Shown one piece after another: positions 1 to 9,247 of a DNA stretch of 64,000 nucleotides. A program made the position numbers and the translations under genes. Position 1 is the first letter of the stretch, and each line of letters starts with the position of its first letter. The stretch lies in assembly GCA_030147525.1 (NCBI GenBank), contig JASBVF010000053.1, positions 62,001-126,000 of the forward strand, given 5' to 3'. The notes under the pieces were generated by a model, which saw only the letters and a list, made by a program, of their open reading frames with translations, was not told where the DNA came from and did not search any database. Source of the DNA: Bacteroidota bacterium. Its GTDB lineage: Bacteria; Bacteroidota; Bacteroidia; Chitinophagales; Saprospiraceae.

Positions 1-177
1 AAGAATCTGATTAATCTTTTGCCGGGGTATTTTGAAGTCGCTCATTCTCATTTGAGCGCCTTCGCCGCAATCAATTAAAAAAAAATTATTATTAATTTGA
101 AGGACCTGAGAGGTTGGGAAACGACCGTAAGCAGGAGTAGCCGAGTTAACGCCTAAAATCGTGAGGGAAAACTTCAT
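1..177 (-). CDS. rnz: Ribonuclease Z, N-terminal part (runs off the left edge)
   Basis: Reading the minus strand from the ATG at 177 gives about 59 residues of a ribonuclease Z N-terminus: MKFSLTILGVNSATP, then FFLIDCGEGAQMRM. The LIDCGEGAQ segment is the conserved first metallo-beta-lactamase strand of tRNase Z, which cuts the 3' trailer from pre-tRNAs. The metal-binding HxHxDH motif would lie beyond the window. The start overlaps the stop of the upstream STAS gene as ATGA, so the two are probably translationally coupled. No frameshift is seen; the poly-T run encoding FFL is read through in frame. Family identity is secure, although only the start of the protein is visible. Confidence 0.88.
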   Translation of the reverse strand, partial: MKFSLTILGVNSATPAYGRFPTSQVLQINNNFFLIDCGEGAQMRMSDFKIPRQKINQIL

Positions 178-548
178 TCTTCCGCTTTCAATGTTCTTTC
201 GATATCTTCCATCATTACATAATCCGTTGATTCGCTGACGGTTGGAAGGATCGTTAACACGGAGTCCAGTCTTGAAATTTCAATTAATTTGCGTACGTTA
301 TCATGGTTGATGCCGGTAAGTACAAAAGACCCGATGTTTTTCCAAAGTCGGTTTGCAGTAAGTATAGCGCTTAGTCCTGAAGAGTCGACGTACTTCACGT
401 TAGTCAAATCCAGAATCAAATTCGGGACTCCTTCGTTAGATAGAATGACGAGTTCTGATTTTAAGTTGGGAGCAACAACAGAGTTCAAATTTTCTTCCTG
501 AAGAGTAAGGACAGCGTATTTTTCTTTTTTCTCGATGGAATATTTCAT
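174..548 (-). CDS. STAS-domain anti-sigma factor antagonist family protein
   Basis: A 124-residue single-domain STAS protein. Residues 43-64 read NLILDLTNVKYVDSSGLSAI, the strand-loop-helix that carries the phosphorylatable serine (second Ser of DSSG) in SpoIIAA/RsbV-type antagonists. In that family the unphosphorylated protein binds an anti-sigma or HPK-type kinase partner. No partner kinase is encoded nearby, so its target is unknown. I chose the internal ATG at 548 (MKYSIEKKE) over an upstream in-frame start at 578, because the preceding ten residues do not resemble the family. The stop overlaps the rnz start by four bases (ATGA). Confidence 0.85.
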   Translation of the reverse strand: MKYSIEKKEKYAVLTLQEENLNSVVAPNLKSELVILSNEGVPNLILDLTNVKYVDSSGLSAILTANRLWKNIGSFVLTGINHDNVRKLIEISRLDSVLTILPTVSESTDYVMMEDIERTLKAEE

Positions 549-1060
549 AGTTAAAAGGATTTGCCGGTTGAGAATCAATGATTCGAATGCTGAAAATCTG
601 ACAGGTTAACAATGTCAGGTTTTCAGAAAGGCGCTAAGTTAAAAGAACTCCCGGAATTTTTTCAAATTCGGGCAGTTCGAATAGCGTTACGGCAGGAAGG
701 CAGACACAGAAGCGCTAAAAAAGGAGCTTTCAAAGGCAGTTGAAAACTATGCTACCAGAAAAACGTTTATTTCGTGTAATTTAACTTTTTACCCGTTTTT
801 GACGGAAATTTAGTTTTGCAGCATCTTACTTTTGCCCAATAATTTCTCTCAAGCCGACAAAAAATAAGAATGCTGGCATTGTTTTTATCAATAATTATTG
901 TGTTGAGTTGAAATAGCTTCGAAATAAGGAAATGAAGATTAACGTGCCTGTTAATGTGTGGACACCGACAACTTTTTATCTCCTCACTTTGAAACTTGTT
1001 TAATTCATCTTAACATTGCTTCAAATCCCATTATAAATTTAAGGATCACGGATTGTCAAA
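549..1060. other. Intergenic region between divergent STAS and clpC
   Basis: No gene is evident here. It holds a near-perfect 14-bp inverted repeat at 590-626 (CTGAAAATCTGACA paired with its complement through one G-T pair, loop GGTTAACAA) with no T-run on either side. It also holds a candidate -7 box at 827-834 and a short palindrome ATTAAC-N6-GTTAAT at 938-955. These are the likely control sites for the divergent genes. Confidence 0.5.
799..834 (+). promoter_or_regulatory. Candidate clpC promoter
   Basis: TACTTTTG at 827-834 fits the Bacteroidota -7 consensus TAnnTTTG. A TTG at 799-801 is the only upstream candidate for the -33 box, with a spacing of 25 (longer than usual). The implied leader would be about 220 nt. 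Confidence 0.3.
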
Positions 1061-3607
1061 ATGATGAACGACAAAAAATTTTCTCCCAAAGTAAAAAGAA
1101 TAATCTCCGCCAGCCGGGACGAAGCCGTCAGGTTGGGACAGGATTTTATTGGTACAGAACACTTGCTTCTTGGCCTCATGAAAGAGCCTAACAGCTTGGC
1201 TATGAAGGTTTTAGATTCGTTGGACGTAGATCACTTCGAACTGCAGCAAGTGATCGAAGACAACAATTCACGCAGACAAGCTTCTCCGTCCTCCATTCAC
1301 GTTGGAAACTTGCCACTGAATAAACAGGCTGAAAAGGTGCTGAAAGTGACATTTCTGGAGGCCAAATCGTTGAAGAGTGATGAAATCGCTCCCGAGCACT
1401 TGTTACTCTCTATCCTCAAACATAAGGACAACCCTGCTTGCCGTGTGTTGAATCAGTTCGATGTTGATTATGAAATTTACCGTGCTGAACTGGAATACGT
1501 ACGCCAGGAGCAGGAATTTTCTTCAGGCGTCGAACCCTACGCTCAGGCACCTTCCGATGATGACTCTTTCGAGGAAGATGATAACGCCCGCTACCAGCAG
1601 CAGCAACGTAAAGGTCAGCAGAAGTCCCGCACTCCGGTGTTGGATAACTTTGGCCGTGATGTAACAAGGCTGGCAGAAGAAGGAAAGTTGGATCCAATTA
1701 TCGGCAGGGAAAATGAAATCGAGAGGGTTTCTCAAATCCTGAGCAGGCGTAAGAAAAACAATCCAATTCTTATCGGAGAGCCGGGTGTCGGAAAAACCGC
1801 TATCGTTGAAGGGTTAGCCTTGCGCATTCATCAGAAAAAAGTGCCACGCACGCTATACGGAAAGCGTATTGTAATGCTCGACCTGGCTGCACTGGTAGCA
1901 GGAACGAAGTATCGTGGTCAGTTTGAGGAACGGATGAAAGCGATCATGAATGAGCTCGAAAAGTCTCGTGATGTCATCCTTTTTATTGATGAAATTCACA
2001 CAATTGTTGGTGCAGGTGGGGCAACCGGCTCGCTCGATGCATCCAATATCTTCAAACCTGCCTTAGCCAGGGGTGAACTGCAATGTATCGGCGCTTCCAC
2101 GTTGGATGAATACCGCCAGTACATTGAGAAAGATGGCGCACTTGACCGCCGTTTTCAGCGTGTGATGGTTGATCCTCCTTCTCCTGAAGACACCATTCAC
2201 ATTCTTGAAAACATCAAAGAAAAGTATGAAGAATTTCACAATGTTATCTACTCCGAAGAAGCGTTGAAAGCTTGTGTGAAATTCAGTGACAGATACATGA
2301 GTGACCGTTTCCTTCCCGATAAAGCCATAGACGTAATGGATGAGGTAGGAGCAAGGGTTCACTTGAAAAACATCCACGTTCCCAAGCACATCGAAGATTA
2401 CGAAAAGAAAATCGAGCAAATCAAAGAGTTGAAAAACTCAGCAGTTAAAAGCCAGCAATATGAACGTGCGGCTGATCTGCGGGACGAGGAAAGCAAATTG
2501 CTTCGTCAGCTTGACTTTGCAAAAATGCAGTGGGAAGAGGAAAGCAAAACCAAACGTTATCCTGTCAATGAAGAGGATATCGCAGAGGTGGTTTCCATGA
2601 TGACCGGAATCCCAGTGAAAAGGGTAGCGCAAAGTGAAAGTAAGAAGCTTGTGAATATGGCCGAAGACATCAAAAAGATGATCATCGGGCAGGATGAAGC
2701 AGTTATTAAAATCGTAAAAGCAATACAACGCAACCGGGTAGGTTTGAAAGATCCGAAAAAGCCGATTGGCTCTTTCATTTTCCTTGGGCCAACCGGGGTT
2801 GGTAAAACGGAGCTTGCCAAATCACTCGCACGTTATCTTTTTGATTCCGACGATGCTCTCATTCGGATCGACATGAGCGAGTACATGGAGAAATTCTCAA
2901 TCAGCAGACTCATCGGGGCTCCTCCGGGTTACGTTGGTTATGAAGAGGGCGGTCAATTAACCGAGAGGGTGAGAAGAAAGCCCTATTCAGTAGTTTTGCT
3001 GGATGAAATTGAAAAGGCGCATCCGGATGTTTACAACATTCTTCTTCAGGTGCTTGACGATGGTCAACTGACTGACAGCCTTGGGCGTAAAGTTGATTTC
3101 AAAAATACATTGATCATTATGACTTCGAATATTGGCGTACGCCAATTGAAGGACTTTGGTCAGGGTGTCGGTTTTGCCACTAAAGCAAGACAGGATGCAG
3201 CGGAAGACCGTGCAAAAGGCGTCATCAGAGATGCGCTCAAAAAGACTTTTGCACCTGAATTCCTGAACCGTATTGACGACGTTATCATCTTCAACAGTCT
3301 CGAAAAAGAGGAGATATTCAGAATTATCGATATCACGTTGAAAGACGTATTCAAGCGATTGGAAAACCTTGGTTACAAGCTGTTGCTGACAGATGAGGCT
3401 AAGAATTTCGTTGCTGAAAAAGGTTACGACCCACAGTTCGGCGCAAGGCCGCTGAACCGTGCAATCCAGAAGTATATTGAAGATCCGTTAGCTGAATTTT
3501 TGCTGAGTGAAAACCCGGCAGAAGGTACAGTGCTCGAAGCTTTGATGAATGAAGAAGGTACCGGATTGAAAATTGCAATCGCCAAGGCAGTTAAAACAGA
3601 TGCATAA
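1061..3607 (+). CDS. clpC: ATP-dependent Clp protease ATP-binding subunit ClpC
   Basis: An 848-residue Hsp100 unfoldase. The Clp_N repeat domain covers about residues 5-145 ([24 protein letters not shown]). The first AAA+ module has Walker A GEPGVGKT near residue 238 and Walker [14 protein letters not shown]-type coiled segment near 455-480 ([16 protein letters not shown]) separates ClpC from ClpA and ClpB. The second AAA+ module has GPTGVGKTE near 578 and [13 protein letters not shown], followed by the C-terminal D2-small domain. By family knowledge it feeds proteins to ClpP and acts in stress and protein quality control. No clpP or mcsA/B gene lies beside it. It is followed by a terminator and stands as a single transcription unit. 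Confidence 0.97.
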   Translation: MMNDKKFSPKVKRIISASRDEAVRLGQDFIGTEHLLLGLMKEPNSLAMKVLDSLDVDHFELQQVIEDNNSRRQASPSSIHVGNLPLNKQAEKVLKVTFLEAKSLKSDEIAPEHLLLSILKHKDNPACRVLNQFDVDYEIYRAELEYVRQEQEFSSGVEPYAQAPSDDDSFEEDDNARYQQQQRKGQQKSRTPVLDNFGRDVTRLAEEGKLDPIIGRENEIERVSQILSRRKKNNPILIGEPGVGKTAIVEGLALRIHQKKVPRTLYGKRIVMLDLAALVAGTKYRGQFEERMKAIMNELEKSRDVILFIDEIHTIVGAGGATGSLDASNIFKPALARGELQCIGASTLDEYRQYIEKDGALDRRFQRVMVDPPSPEDTIHILENIKEKYEEFHNVIYSEEALKACVKFSDRYMSDRFLPDKAIDVMDEVGARVHLKNIHVPKHIEDYEKKIEQIKELKNSAVKSQQYERAADLRDEESKLLRQLDFAKMQWEEESKTKRYPVNEEDIAEVVSMMTGIPVKRVAQSESKKLVNMAEDIKKMIIGQDEAVIKIVKAIQRNRVGLKDPKKPIGSFIFLGPTGVGKTELAKSLARYLFDSDDALIRIDMSEYMEKFSISRLIGAPPGYVGYEEGGQLTERVRRKPYSVVLLDEIEKAHPDVYNILLQVLDDGQLTDSLGRKVDFKNTLIIMTSNIGVRQLKDFGQGVGFATKARQDAAEDRAKGVIRDALKKTFAPEFLNRIDDVIIFNSLEKEEIFRIIDITLKDVFKRLENLGYKLLLTDEAKNFVAEKGYDPQFGARPLNRAIQKYIEDPLAEFLLSENPAEGTVLEALMNEEGTGLKIAIAKAVKTDA

Positions 3608-3649
3608 ATTGAATTTAATTGCTTTGTAAATAATTATTTAAAGTAAAAT

Positions 3650-3692
3650 AGGTCAGTGCTCAGACATTAATTGTTGGGCATTGGCCTTTTAT
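3650..3692 (+). terminator. Rho-independent terminator of clpC
   Basis: AGGTCAGTGCT pairs with GGCATTGGCCT (three G-U pairs), followed by a T-rich run. It begins about 40 nt after the clpC stop and overlaps the -33 side of the infC promoter. Confidence 0.6.
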
Positions 3693-3704
3693 TTTTTATG
3701 TTTG
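3674..3704 (+). promoter_or_regulatory. Promoter of the infC operon
   Basis: TTG at 3674-3676, a 20-nt spacer, and TATGTTTG at 3697-3704 match the Bacteroidota TTG-N19/20-TAnnTTTG promoter exactly. The transcript would start near 3711 and leave a leader of about 70 nt before infC. Confidence 0.6.
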
Positions 3705-3783
3705 TAGCCAAAGTTTTATTCATTGATTTTGAATTGACCTTTGGAATATCAAAATTCTTATTTTATAACTAAAAAATTAAAAT

Positions 3784-4371
3784 TTGGCAAGAGGATCTAG
3801 TCGCAATTACAATAAACCACAACTTCCGAAGTTTCGGATTAACGAACAAATTCGCATTCCTGAAATCAGGCTAGTGGGTGAAAATCTGGAAGAAATAGCA
3901 GAAGCTATCGGTGAAAAAATAGAACCGGGCTCAATTTTGCCAACCAGAAAAGTCCTTCAATGGGCTGATAAAGTAAGCCTTGATTTGGTTGAAATCTCAC
4001 CTAATGCAAGCCCACCGGTTTGCAGGCTTACTGATTATAATAAGTTCCTTTACGAAAAAAGAAGGAAGGAAAAAGAAATGAAAGCCAAGGCTGCCAAAAC
4101 AGTCTTGAAGGAAATCCGATTCGGTCCAAACACGGACGATCACGACTTTGAATTCAAAACAAGGCACGCCAAAAACTTCCTGGAAGAAGGTGCAAAAGTA
4201 AAGGCATACGTACATTTCTACGGCCGTACTATTGTCTTTAAGGACAGAGGAAGGGATTTGCTGGAGCGTTTTGTGAAAGAACTGGAAGAGGTTGGCATTC
4301 CGGAAGCTCCGGTTAAGCTGGAAGGGAAGCGGATGATCGTGGTCATGGCCCCTAAGAAAAAGAAGGGGTAA
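3784..4371 (+). CDS. infC: Translation initiation factor IF-3
   Basis: 195 residues. The N-domain has RINEQIRIPEIRLVGEN and LDLVEISPNASPPVCRLTDYNKFLYE. After a basic linker, the C-domain has KEIRFGPNTDDHDFEFKTRHAKNFLEEGAKVKAYVHFYGR. IF-3 binds the 30S subunit and checks the initiation codon and tRNA. The only possible start is UUG at 3784: an in-frame TAA lies at 3778-3780 and the next ATG is about 98 codons in. A rare start codon fits the known autogenous control of infC by IF-3, which discriminates against non-canonical starts. It leads the operon infC-rpmI-rplT. Confidence 0.95.
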   Translation: MARGSSRNYNKPQLPKFRINEQIRIPEIRLVGENLEEIAEAIGEKIEPGSILPTRKVLQWADKVSLDLVEISPNASPPVCRLTDYNKFLYEKRRKEKEMKAKAAKTVLKEIRFGPNTDDHDFEFKTRHAKNFLEEGAKVKAYVHFYGRTIVFKDRGRDLLERFVKELEEVGIPEAPVKLEGKRMIVVMAPKKKKG

Positions 4372-4415
4372 TTCCGGGGATTTCAATTATTTACGTTTAA
4401 CTATCCTTTTTACAT

Positions 4416-4446
4416 TTGAATATGATACAGGAGTTGCTTACCTTTG
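4416..4446 (+). promoter_or_regulatory. Internal promoter before rpmI
   Basis: TTG at 4416-4418, a 20-nt spacer and TACCTTTG at 4439-4446 match the Bacteroidota consensus exactly. Transcription from it would start about 20 nt before rpmI and supply L35-L20 mRNA independently of infC. Confidence 0.6.
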
Positions 4447-4472
4447 CGCTCCTTTAAAAAAATTGTATTACT

Positions 4473-4670
4473 ATGCCTAAATTGAAAACCCATTCCGGCG
4501 CAAAAAAGCGCTTCAAGCTCACAGGTTCCGGCAAGGTAAAGCGCTTCCAGGCCTATACCTCTCACATGATGCGGAATAAGAGCAAGAAAGCAAAACTGCG
4601 CCTCGTACGGTCAACAACTGTACACCCGGCTGATGAATCAAGAATCAAGCGCTTGCTTGCTGCCGGTTAA
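4473..4670 (+). CDS. rpmI: 50S ribosomal protein L35
   Basis: 65 residues, the usual length. It starts [21 protein letters not shown] and ends in the conserved basic C-terminus [11 protein letters not shown]35 is a small late-assembly protein of the large subunit. It sits between infC and rplT, the order conserved across bacteria, and probably has its own promoter in the gap after infC. Confidence 0.97.
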   Translation: MPKLKTHSGAKKRFKLTGSGKVKRFQAYTSHMMRNKSKKAKLRLVRSTTVHPADESRIKRLLAAG

Positions 4671-4693
4671 TTTTTATCTGATTTTTTAACGAG

Positions 4694-4737
4694 AGTGCAG
4701 GTAGCAGCAAGAATTCCGAAACCGGAATCTCTGCACT
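4694..4737 (+). promoter_or_regulatory. Structured L35-L20 intergenic leader, possible L20 control site
   Basis: The 85-nt gap between rpmI and rplT holds an outer stem AGTGCAG/CTGCACT and an inner stem ATTCCG/CGGAAT closed by an AAAC loop, with an asymmetric internal bulge on the left side. There is no U-run, so it is not a simple terminator. L20 is known to repress its own operon by binding mRNA that mimics 23S rRNA. Assigning that role here is inference. Confidence 0.4.
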
Positions 4738-4755
4738 GAACTAAAAAACAAAGTT

Positions 4756-5100
4756 ATGCCTCGTTCAGTAAACTCTGTTGCGTCCAGAAGAAGACGCAAA
4801 AAAATTCTGAAAGCAGCCAAAGGCTATTTCGGAAGAAGGAAAAATGTTTTGACCGTTGCTAAAAACGCAGTGGACAAAGCTATGGGCTATGCCTATGTTG
4901 GCCGGAAATTGAAAAAGCGGGCTTATCGCCAGCTTTGGATTGCCAGGATCAACGCTGGTGCTCGTCAAAATGGAACAACTTACTCCAGATTGATGCACAA
5001 ACTTTCTACCGGTAAGGTCGATCTCAACCGCAAAGCGCTTGCTGATTTAGCATTAAATCATCCTGACGCTTTCAAAGCAGTGGTCAACTCGGTTAAATAA
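4756..5100 (+). CDS. rplT: 50S ribosomal protein L20
   Basis: 114 residues with the typical basic N-terminal extension ([29 protein letters not shown]) and the globular C-domain ending [16 protein letters not shown]20 binds 23S rRNA early in 50S assembly and in other bacteria represses its own operon. It is the last gene of the unit and is followed by a strong terminator. Confidence 0.97.
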   Translation: MPRSVNSVASRRRRKKILKAAKGYFGRRKNVLTVAKNAVDKAMGYAYVGRKLKKRAYRQLWIARINAGARQNGTTYSRLMHKLSTGKVDLNRKALADLALNHPDAFKAVVNSVK

Positions 5101-5129
5101 GATTGCCTCAAACTGGCTCTTTTATAATG

Positions 5130-5168
5130 AAAAGGGAAATGATACAGACCGTATCGTTTCCCTTTTTT
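5130..5168 (+). terminator. Rho-independent terminator of the infC-rpmI-rplT operon
   Basis: A 16-bp stem (AAAAGGGAAATGATAC against GTATCGTTTCCCTTTT, one G-U pair) with loop AGACC and a T-run, about 30 nt after the rplT stop. Confidence 0.85.
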
Positions 5169-5390
5169 TGTTTTAGTATTTTGATGTTTAGCGGTTTGCG
5201 ATGGATTACGCCGGTTCATTTCACGGACATTTTTTCATCATAAAAACTGTGTGAAGGGAAGTGCCTGACTGAGTCGTGGCTATTTTTTAAAAAGAGAGCT
5301 CCAGACTTTTATCGGTTCTGAAGAAACTGATTTTCAATTATAATTGGATACGGAGGATAAGGAAATGAGAGGATAGCTATCTAAATTAAA

Positions 5391-5434
5391 ATAGGCTGTG
5401 TGGTTCAAAGATTTAACCATACAGCCTATTTTTT
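5391..5434 (+). terminator. Terminator-like hairpin
   Basis: ATAGGCTGTGTGGTT pairs with AACCATACAGCCTAT through one G-U pair around the loop CAAAGATTT, followed by TTTTTC. No gene lies immediately upstream on the plus strand, so it may be a back-up terminator for the rplT operon or the 3' end of an unseen transcript. Confidence 0.55.
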
Positions 5435-5545
5435 CTTGAGTTTAGGGCAAAAAAAAAGCCCGAAAGCAATCCGGGCGATTTTGACAATTCTTACAATTTT
5501 AACCAAAACTTACTTAACAATACTATTTCAAGAACAATGCCAAAC

Positions 5546-5591
5546 AAAAAAATCCCTTGCAGAAATTATCGACTGCAAGGGATTTTTTTTT
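5546..5591 (-). terminator. Bidirectional terminator of secDF
   Basis: A perfect stem AAAAATCCCTTGCAG/CTGCAAGGGATTTTT with a 10-nt loop and A/T runs on both sides. It lies about 30 nt after the secDF stop on the minus strand. Confidence 0.85.
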
Positions 5592-5617
5592 GAAAAACAT
5601 TCAATCAGATGGTCAGT

Positions 5618-8600
5618 TTATTCTGCTTTGGCAGCAGTGCGACGGCCAAATGACTTCTTGTCTTTGTCATCTTTTGAGCCTTTCTGAGTGATTCGAATGT
5701 CAGCTTTTGAAAGGTCGGACATTACCGGTGAAGCAATGAACACGGAAGAGTAAGTACCAACGATTACACCTACCACCAGGGCGAAGGCAAAACCTTTGAT
5801 GCTTCCGCTACCAAACATCCAGAGAACGAAAACCGAGAAGAGTGTGGTCAACCCAGTGATGATCGTCCGGCTCATTGTGCTGTTGATAGCCATGTTGATG
5901 ACATCGTATTTATTTTTATCAGGGTAAAGCCCGAAATACTCCCGGATACGGTCGTAAACGATTACGGTGTCGTTCACTGAGTAACCGATGATCGTAAGGA
6001 TGGCAGCAATAAATGCTTGGTCAACTTCCATTGGGAAAGGCAGAATGCCATGGAATATTGAGAAAATGGAAACAACCATCAGCGCATCGTGTGCGGTAGC
6101 GATAACTGCTCCCAGGCTGTATTGCCATCTCGAGAAACGGATCAGGATATAAAGGAAAATTACCAGGAGGCCGAAGATTACGGCTTCCCATGCACTGTCC
6201 CGAAGGTCATCAGCGATCGTAGGGCCTACTTTACTGAAAGAAGTAACGTGGGTGCCTGTTGCGTCAGGATTTTTGAACTGATCGAAAGTAGCGTTACCTG
6301 CAAGTGGTTTCAAGCCTTCGAAAAGTGTGTTCATTACTTTGTCCTGAGCTCCTTCTGATTCGTCGTTCACCATGAAATCTGTGGTGATGTTGTAGGTGTT
6401 TTCTGTATCAACCGCTTTTACAACCGGTGTTCTTTCAAACGGTGCAGTCAATGCATTGCGAATAGCTTCAGCATCGGTGGATTGCTCAAACTGTACGTTG
6501 AACGAGTAACCACCTTTAAAATCAACGCCCAGATCAAAGCCACGGGTGAAAAATGATACAATACCCAACACTGTAATAACGGCAGACAGAATGTAGAATT
6601 TCTTTCTCTTGCCCATCCAGTCAATATCCAGGTTGGCAAGTACATTCTTCGTTGCAGGTCTCCAGAAAGAAATTTCTTTGCCTTTATCAAGCCACCACTC
6701 GATGAGCAGGCGGCTAACCAAAACGGCAGTGAAGAGGGTTGTGAGGATACCAATCATCAAGACTACGGCGAATCCTTTGATCGGGCCGAGGCCGAATACA
6801 GCCAATACGACAGCTGTTAGGAAAGTTGTTACGTTACCGTCAATGATTGCAGAGTAGGAGTGCTTGTAACCATCCCTGATGGATGCAGTTAATGATTTAC
6901 CTGCTCTGAGCTCTTCACGGATACGTTCAAAGATGATAACGTTGGCATCCACCGCCATACCGATTGTCAATACGATACCTGCAATACCAGGAAGCGTAAG
7001 TACTGTTCCGAAAGATGCAATGGCGCTAACCATAAAGATCACGTTCAGGAAGAGCACTGCAATGGAGATGAGGCCACCGCCACCGTAGTAGAAAATCATA
7101 AAAGCAAGTACAAGCAGGAATCCGATGAGGAGTGCCTGCAAACTTCTGCTGATGTTCTCAGCACCGAGTGATGGTCCTACCAGTGACTCCTGAATGATTT
7201 GGGTACGGGCAGGAAGTTTACCAATTTGAAGGATATTGGCAACGTCCTGTGCTTCCTGAACAGTAAAGCTACCGGTGATCTGAGAATCACCAGTCAGAAT
7301 TGGATTGATAACACGGGGTGCAGAAACGACTGTGCTGTCAAGAACGATGGCAATTTCACGATTACCATCATTGTATGCTTTTTGTGTCATGGAACCCCAG
7401 ATACGTGCACCTTCCTGGTCCATTTTCAGGCTGATAGCCAGCTCGCCGGAACTTGGGTCCGGGCTTGCATAAGACTCGGTAACGTGGTCACCTTCGAGAG
7501 GTGCGCTGTTTTTGCCTGGTTCTTTTTTGATGGCGTACAGCTCATAAATGTTGGTCTGCTCAACGCCGTTTTGATCTTTGGCCGGCTTGCGAGACCAAAG
7601 GAACATGATGTTGCGAGGGAACAATTCTTTGATTCCCGGGCGATTCAGCATGTCAGAGATGACCTTGCGCTTATTTTTATCGGCAGAACCGATTGGCGCA
7701 TTGCCCATGCTGCCGTCGTTAAGAGCGAGCAGATCAAACAATGGACCTTGAGTAGTAGCTAACGGGTCGGTAATGTCCGGAGTTGTATCTTGTTCAGGTG
7801 TTGTTTCAGCAACGGCCTGGCCGGTTGATTCTACTGCGGTTGTGTCGTTTGTGGTAACAGCAGCTGGAGCTTCGGTAATTTCACCGGACTCCATTTTCTT
7901 CAGCTTTTCATTGGCTGCGATAAGTGCAGAGCGGATGCCCGGGTCAGTAAAACGGTAAGTATTCCAGAACTCAAGCTTTGCAGCAGCTTGGAGGAAAGTT
8001 CTTGCACGCTGAGGGTTATCCACGCCCGGCAATTCAACCAGGATGAGGTCACGGGCCTCATCAAGCGAAACGTTGGGGCCTATAACACCGAGTTTGTCGA
8101 TCCGCTGCTTGAGCAGTTCGAAAGTCAATCCAACTGTTTCGTCGGCTTTTTCACGAAGAATTCTGGTCACTTCGCCGTCCGAAGTAGATGCATTGATTTT
8201 GTCGCTGAGGGTTTCATTCCGCTTGAAAATGCTGTTGAGCGGAACATCGCCAGCCACTTCTTTCCATGACTGGGCGAAGAGGTTGATAAAGTCAGCTTTA
8301 GAAGACTGCTGCTTCTCAGTAGCTTTTGCAAGTGCCTCTTCCAACATTGCATTATCGCTGCTACTACCCGCCATTGCACGGATGAAATCTCTTAAATCAA
8401 CCTGAAGCAATACGCTCATACCGCCTTTCAGGTCAAGACCAAAACTCAGTTGAGAGTTTTTCAGGTCCTGGTAGGTATACGATTTCAGAAGCGGAATACT
8501 GAATACTTTTTCCGAGCTCATGGAATCGAGGTAGGCAGCCCGCTCCTTTTTGAAGCAAGTTTTATTGCCTGGTTCAGATTCGCTGCCGCAAATGCTCGTG

Positions 8601-8716
8601 GCATAGCTGTCGGCAGCATTTTCCACCTTGTTAGTTGGAAGTACGTAGAGGAACTGGATGAGGGAAACCACAGCCAATGCCGCTAAAAAAAACTTGATAA
8701 TTCCTTTTCCTTGCAT
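5618..8716 (-). CDS. secDF: Fused protein translocase subunit SecDF
   Basis: 1032 residues joining SecD and SecF, the usual Bacteroidota arrangement. These are RND-type membrane proteins that use proton motive force to pull exported proteins through SecYEG. The SecD part has an N-terminal membrane helix, FGLDLKGGMSVLLQVDL near residue 92, and six membrane helices including GMAVDANVIIFERIREELR. The SecF part begins near residue 725, with LGVDFKGGYSFNV and GYSVNDTVIVYDRIREYF. A Thr/Ala/Glu-rich low-complexity insert (near residues 280-330) breaks the periplasmic P1 region. I chose the internal ATG at 8716 (MQGKGIIKFF), which places the first membrane helix at the N-terminus as in relatives; an upstream ATG at 8746 is less likely. 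Confidence 0.96.
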   Translation of the reverse strand: MQGKGIIKFFLAALAVVSLIQFLYVLPTNKVENAADSYATSICGSESEPGNKTCFKKERAAYLDSMSSEKVFSIPLLKSYTYQDLKNSQLSFGLDLKGGMSVLLQVDLRDFIRAMAGSSSDNAMLEEALAKATEKQQSSKADFINLFAQSWKEVAGDVPLNSIFKRNETLSDKINASTSDGEVTRILREKADETVGLTFELLKQRIDKLGVIGPNVSLDEARDLILVELPGVDNPQRARTFLQAAAKLEFWNTYRFTDPGIRSALIAANEKLKKMESGEITEAPAAVTTNDTTAVESTGQAVAETTPEQDTTPDITDPLATTQGPLFDLLALNDGSMGNAPIGSADKNKRKVISDMLNRPGIKELFPRNIMFLWSRKPAKDQNGVEQTNIYELYAIKKEPGKNSAPLEGDHVTESYASPDPSSGELAISLKMDQEGARIWGSMTQKAYNDGNREIAIVLDSTVVSAPRVINPILTGDSQITGSFTVQEAQDVANILQIGKLPARTQIIQESLVGPSLGAENISRSLQALLIGFLLVLAFMIFYYGGGGLISIAVLFLNVIFMVSAIASFGTVLTLPGIAGIVLTIGMAVDANVIIFERIREELRAGKSLTASIRDGYKHSYSAIIDGNVTTFLTAVVLAVFGLGPIKGFAVVLMIGILTTLFTAVLVSRLLIEWWLDKGKEISFWRPATKNVLANLDIDWMGKRKKFYILSAVITVLGIVSFFTRGFDLGVDFKGGYSFNVQFEQSTDAEAIRNALTAPFERTPVVKAVDTENTYNITTDFMVNDESEGAQDKVMNTLFEGLKPLAGNATFDQFKNPDATGTHVTSFSKVGPTIADDLRDSAWEAVIFGLLVIFLYILIRFSRWQYSLGAVIATAHDALMVVSIFSIFHGILPFPMEVDQAFIAAILTIIGYSVNDTVIVYDRIREYFGLYPDKNKYDVINMAINSTMSRTIITGLTTLFSVFVLWMFGSGSIKGFAFALVVGVIVGTYSSVFIASPVMSDLSKADIRITQKGSKDDKDKKSFGRRTAAKAE

Positions 8717-8936
8717 GACAAGCAGATTTTTTTGATTGTGAAGCATGGGGGGCTGCCGTCTGTTTTTCTTTTGTGAATCCTCGAAGAATCAGAACCGGCC
8801 CACCGCTTGACCCACCTCCGCATTTTTCAAACTGAGAAACGCCTGATGTTAATTTGTTAATAAACTCAAGGCTCTAAAAATCAATAACTTATAAACTCAA
8901 ATTAAAAATTTTACAGCCCCATTCGAAAAAACTGCG

Positions 8937-8944
8937 CAAATATA
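8937..8944 (-). promoter_or_regulatory. Candidate -7 box of secDF
   Basis: On the minus strand this reads TATATTTG followed by CGC, matching TAnnTTTG. No convincing TTG lies at the -33 position. The predicted leader is about 210 nt. Confidence 0.35.
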
Positions 8945-9168
8945 CGCCTTTTACTCAATTCCCTGCCTTTTGTTTCAGGCCGAAGCTCATCAACCAAAAG
9001 ATAGTTTGAGGATTGATTTTCAGACTTCCCTTCAAACAATCTTGATGCCTGAAAATTAATTTTAATAAGTTTCTTTGATTTTTTTTTAAAAATGTGACCT
9101 GAGCGCTTCCCTTCGTCAGAAATTATGAATTCGTGTGAAGCATGTATCTGCGACTCTCAGGTTTTCAT

Positions 9169-9176
9169 TACATTTG
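9169..9176 (+). promoter_or_regulatory. Candidate -7 box of the BON-LysM gene
   Basis: TACATTTG matches TAnnTTTG. The -33 element is not a clear TTG (CTG at 9148-9150, spacing 18). The start site would be near 9182, about 65 nt before the gene. Confidence 0.45.
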
Positions 9177-9247
9177 TCTTTTAACAATTATGTTTTTCGG
9201 CGGCTGATTTTAAGGTGCCGGAAACGCCAACTAAACTAAATTTAACT

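Larger units (their letters stand above)
5101..5617. other. Intergenic region between rplT and secDF (convergent)
   Basis: No convincing gene. Three hairpins account for much of it: the rplT terminator (5130-5168), a second hairpin at 5391-5434 and the secDF terminator (5546-5591). The stretch 5170-5390 shows nothing I can name. Confidence 0.5.
8717..9247. other. Divergent promoter region between secDF and the BON-LysM gene
   Basis: No gene. AT-rich, with a -7-like box on each strand (8937-8944 for secDF, 9169-9176 for the BON-LysM gene). No repeat or strong hairpin was seen. Confidence 0.5.

Noticed and set aside
5290-5345. A possible reversed fragment of the palindromic element (AATTGAAAATCAG-like on the minus strand)
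   Set aside because: Only about a dozen bases agree and neither end motif is present, so I could not separate it from chance.
5400-5687. A 95-codon plus-strand frame after rplT
   Set aside because: It crosses two terminator hairpins and the end of secDF and has no family likeness.
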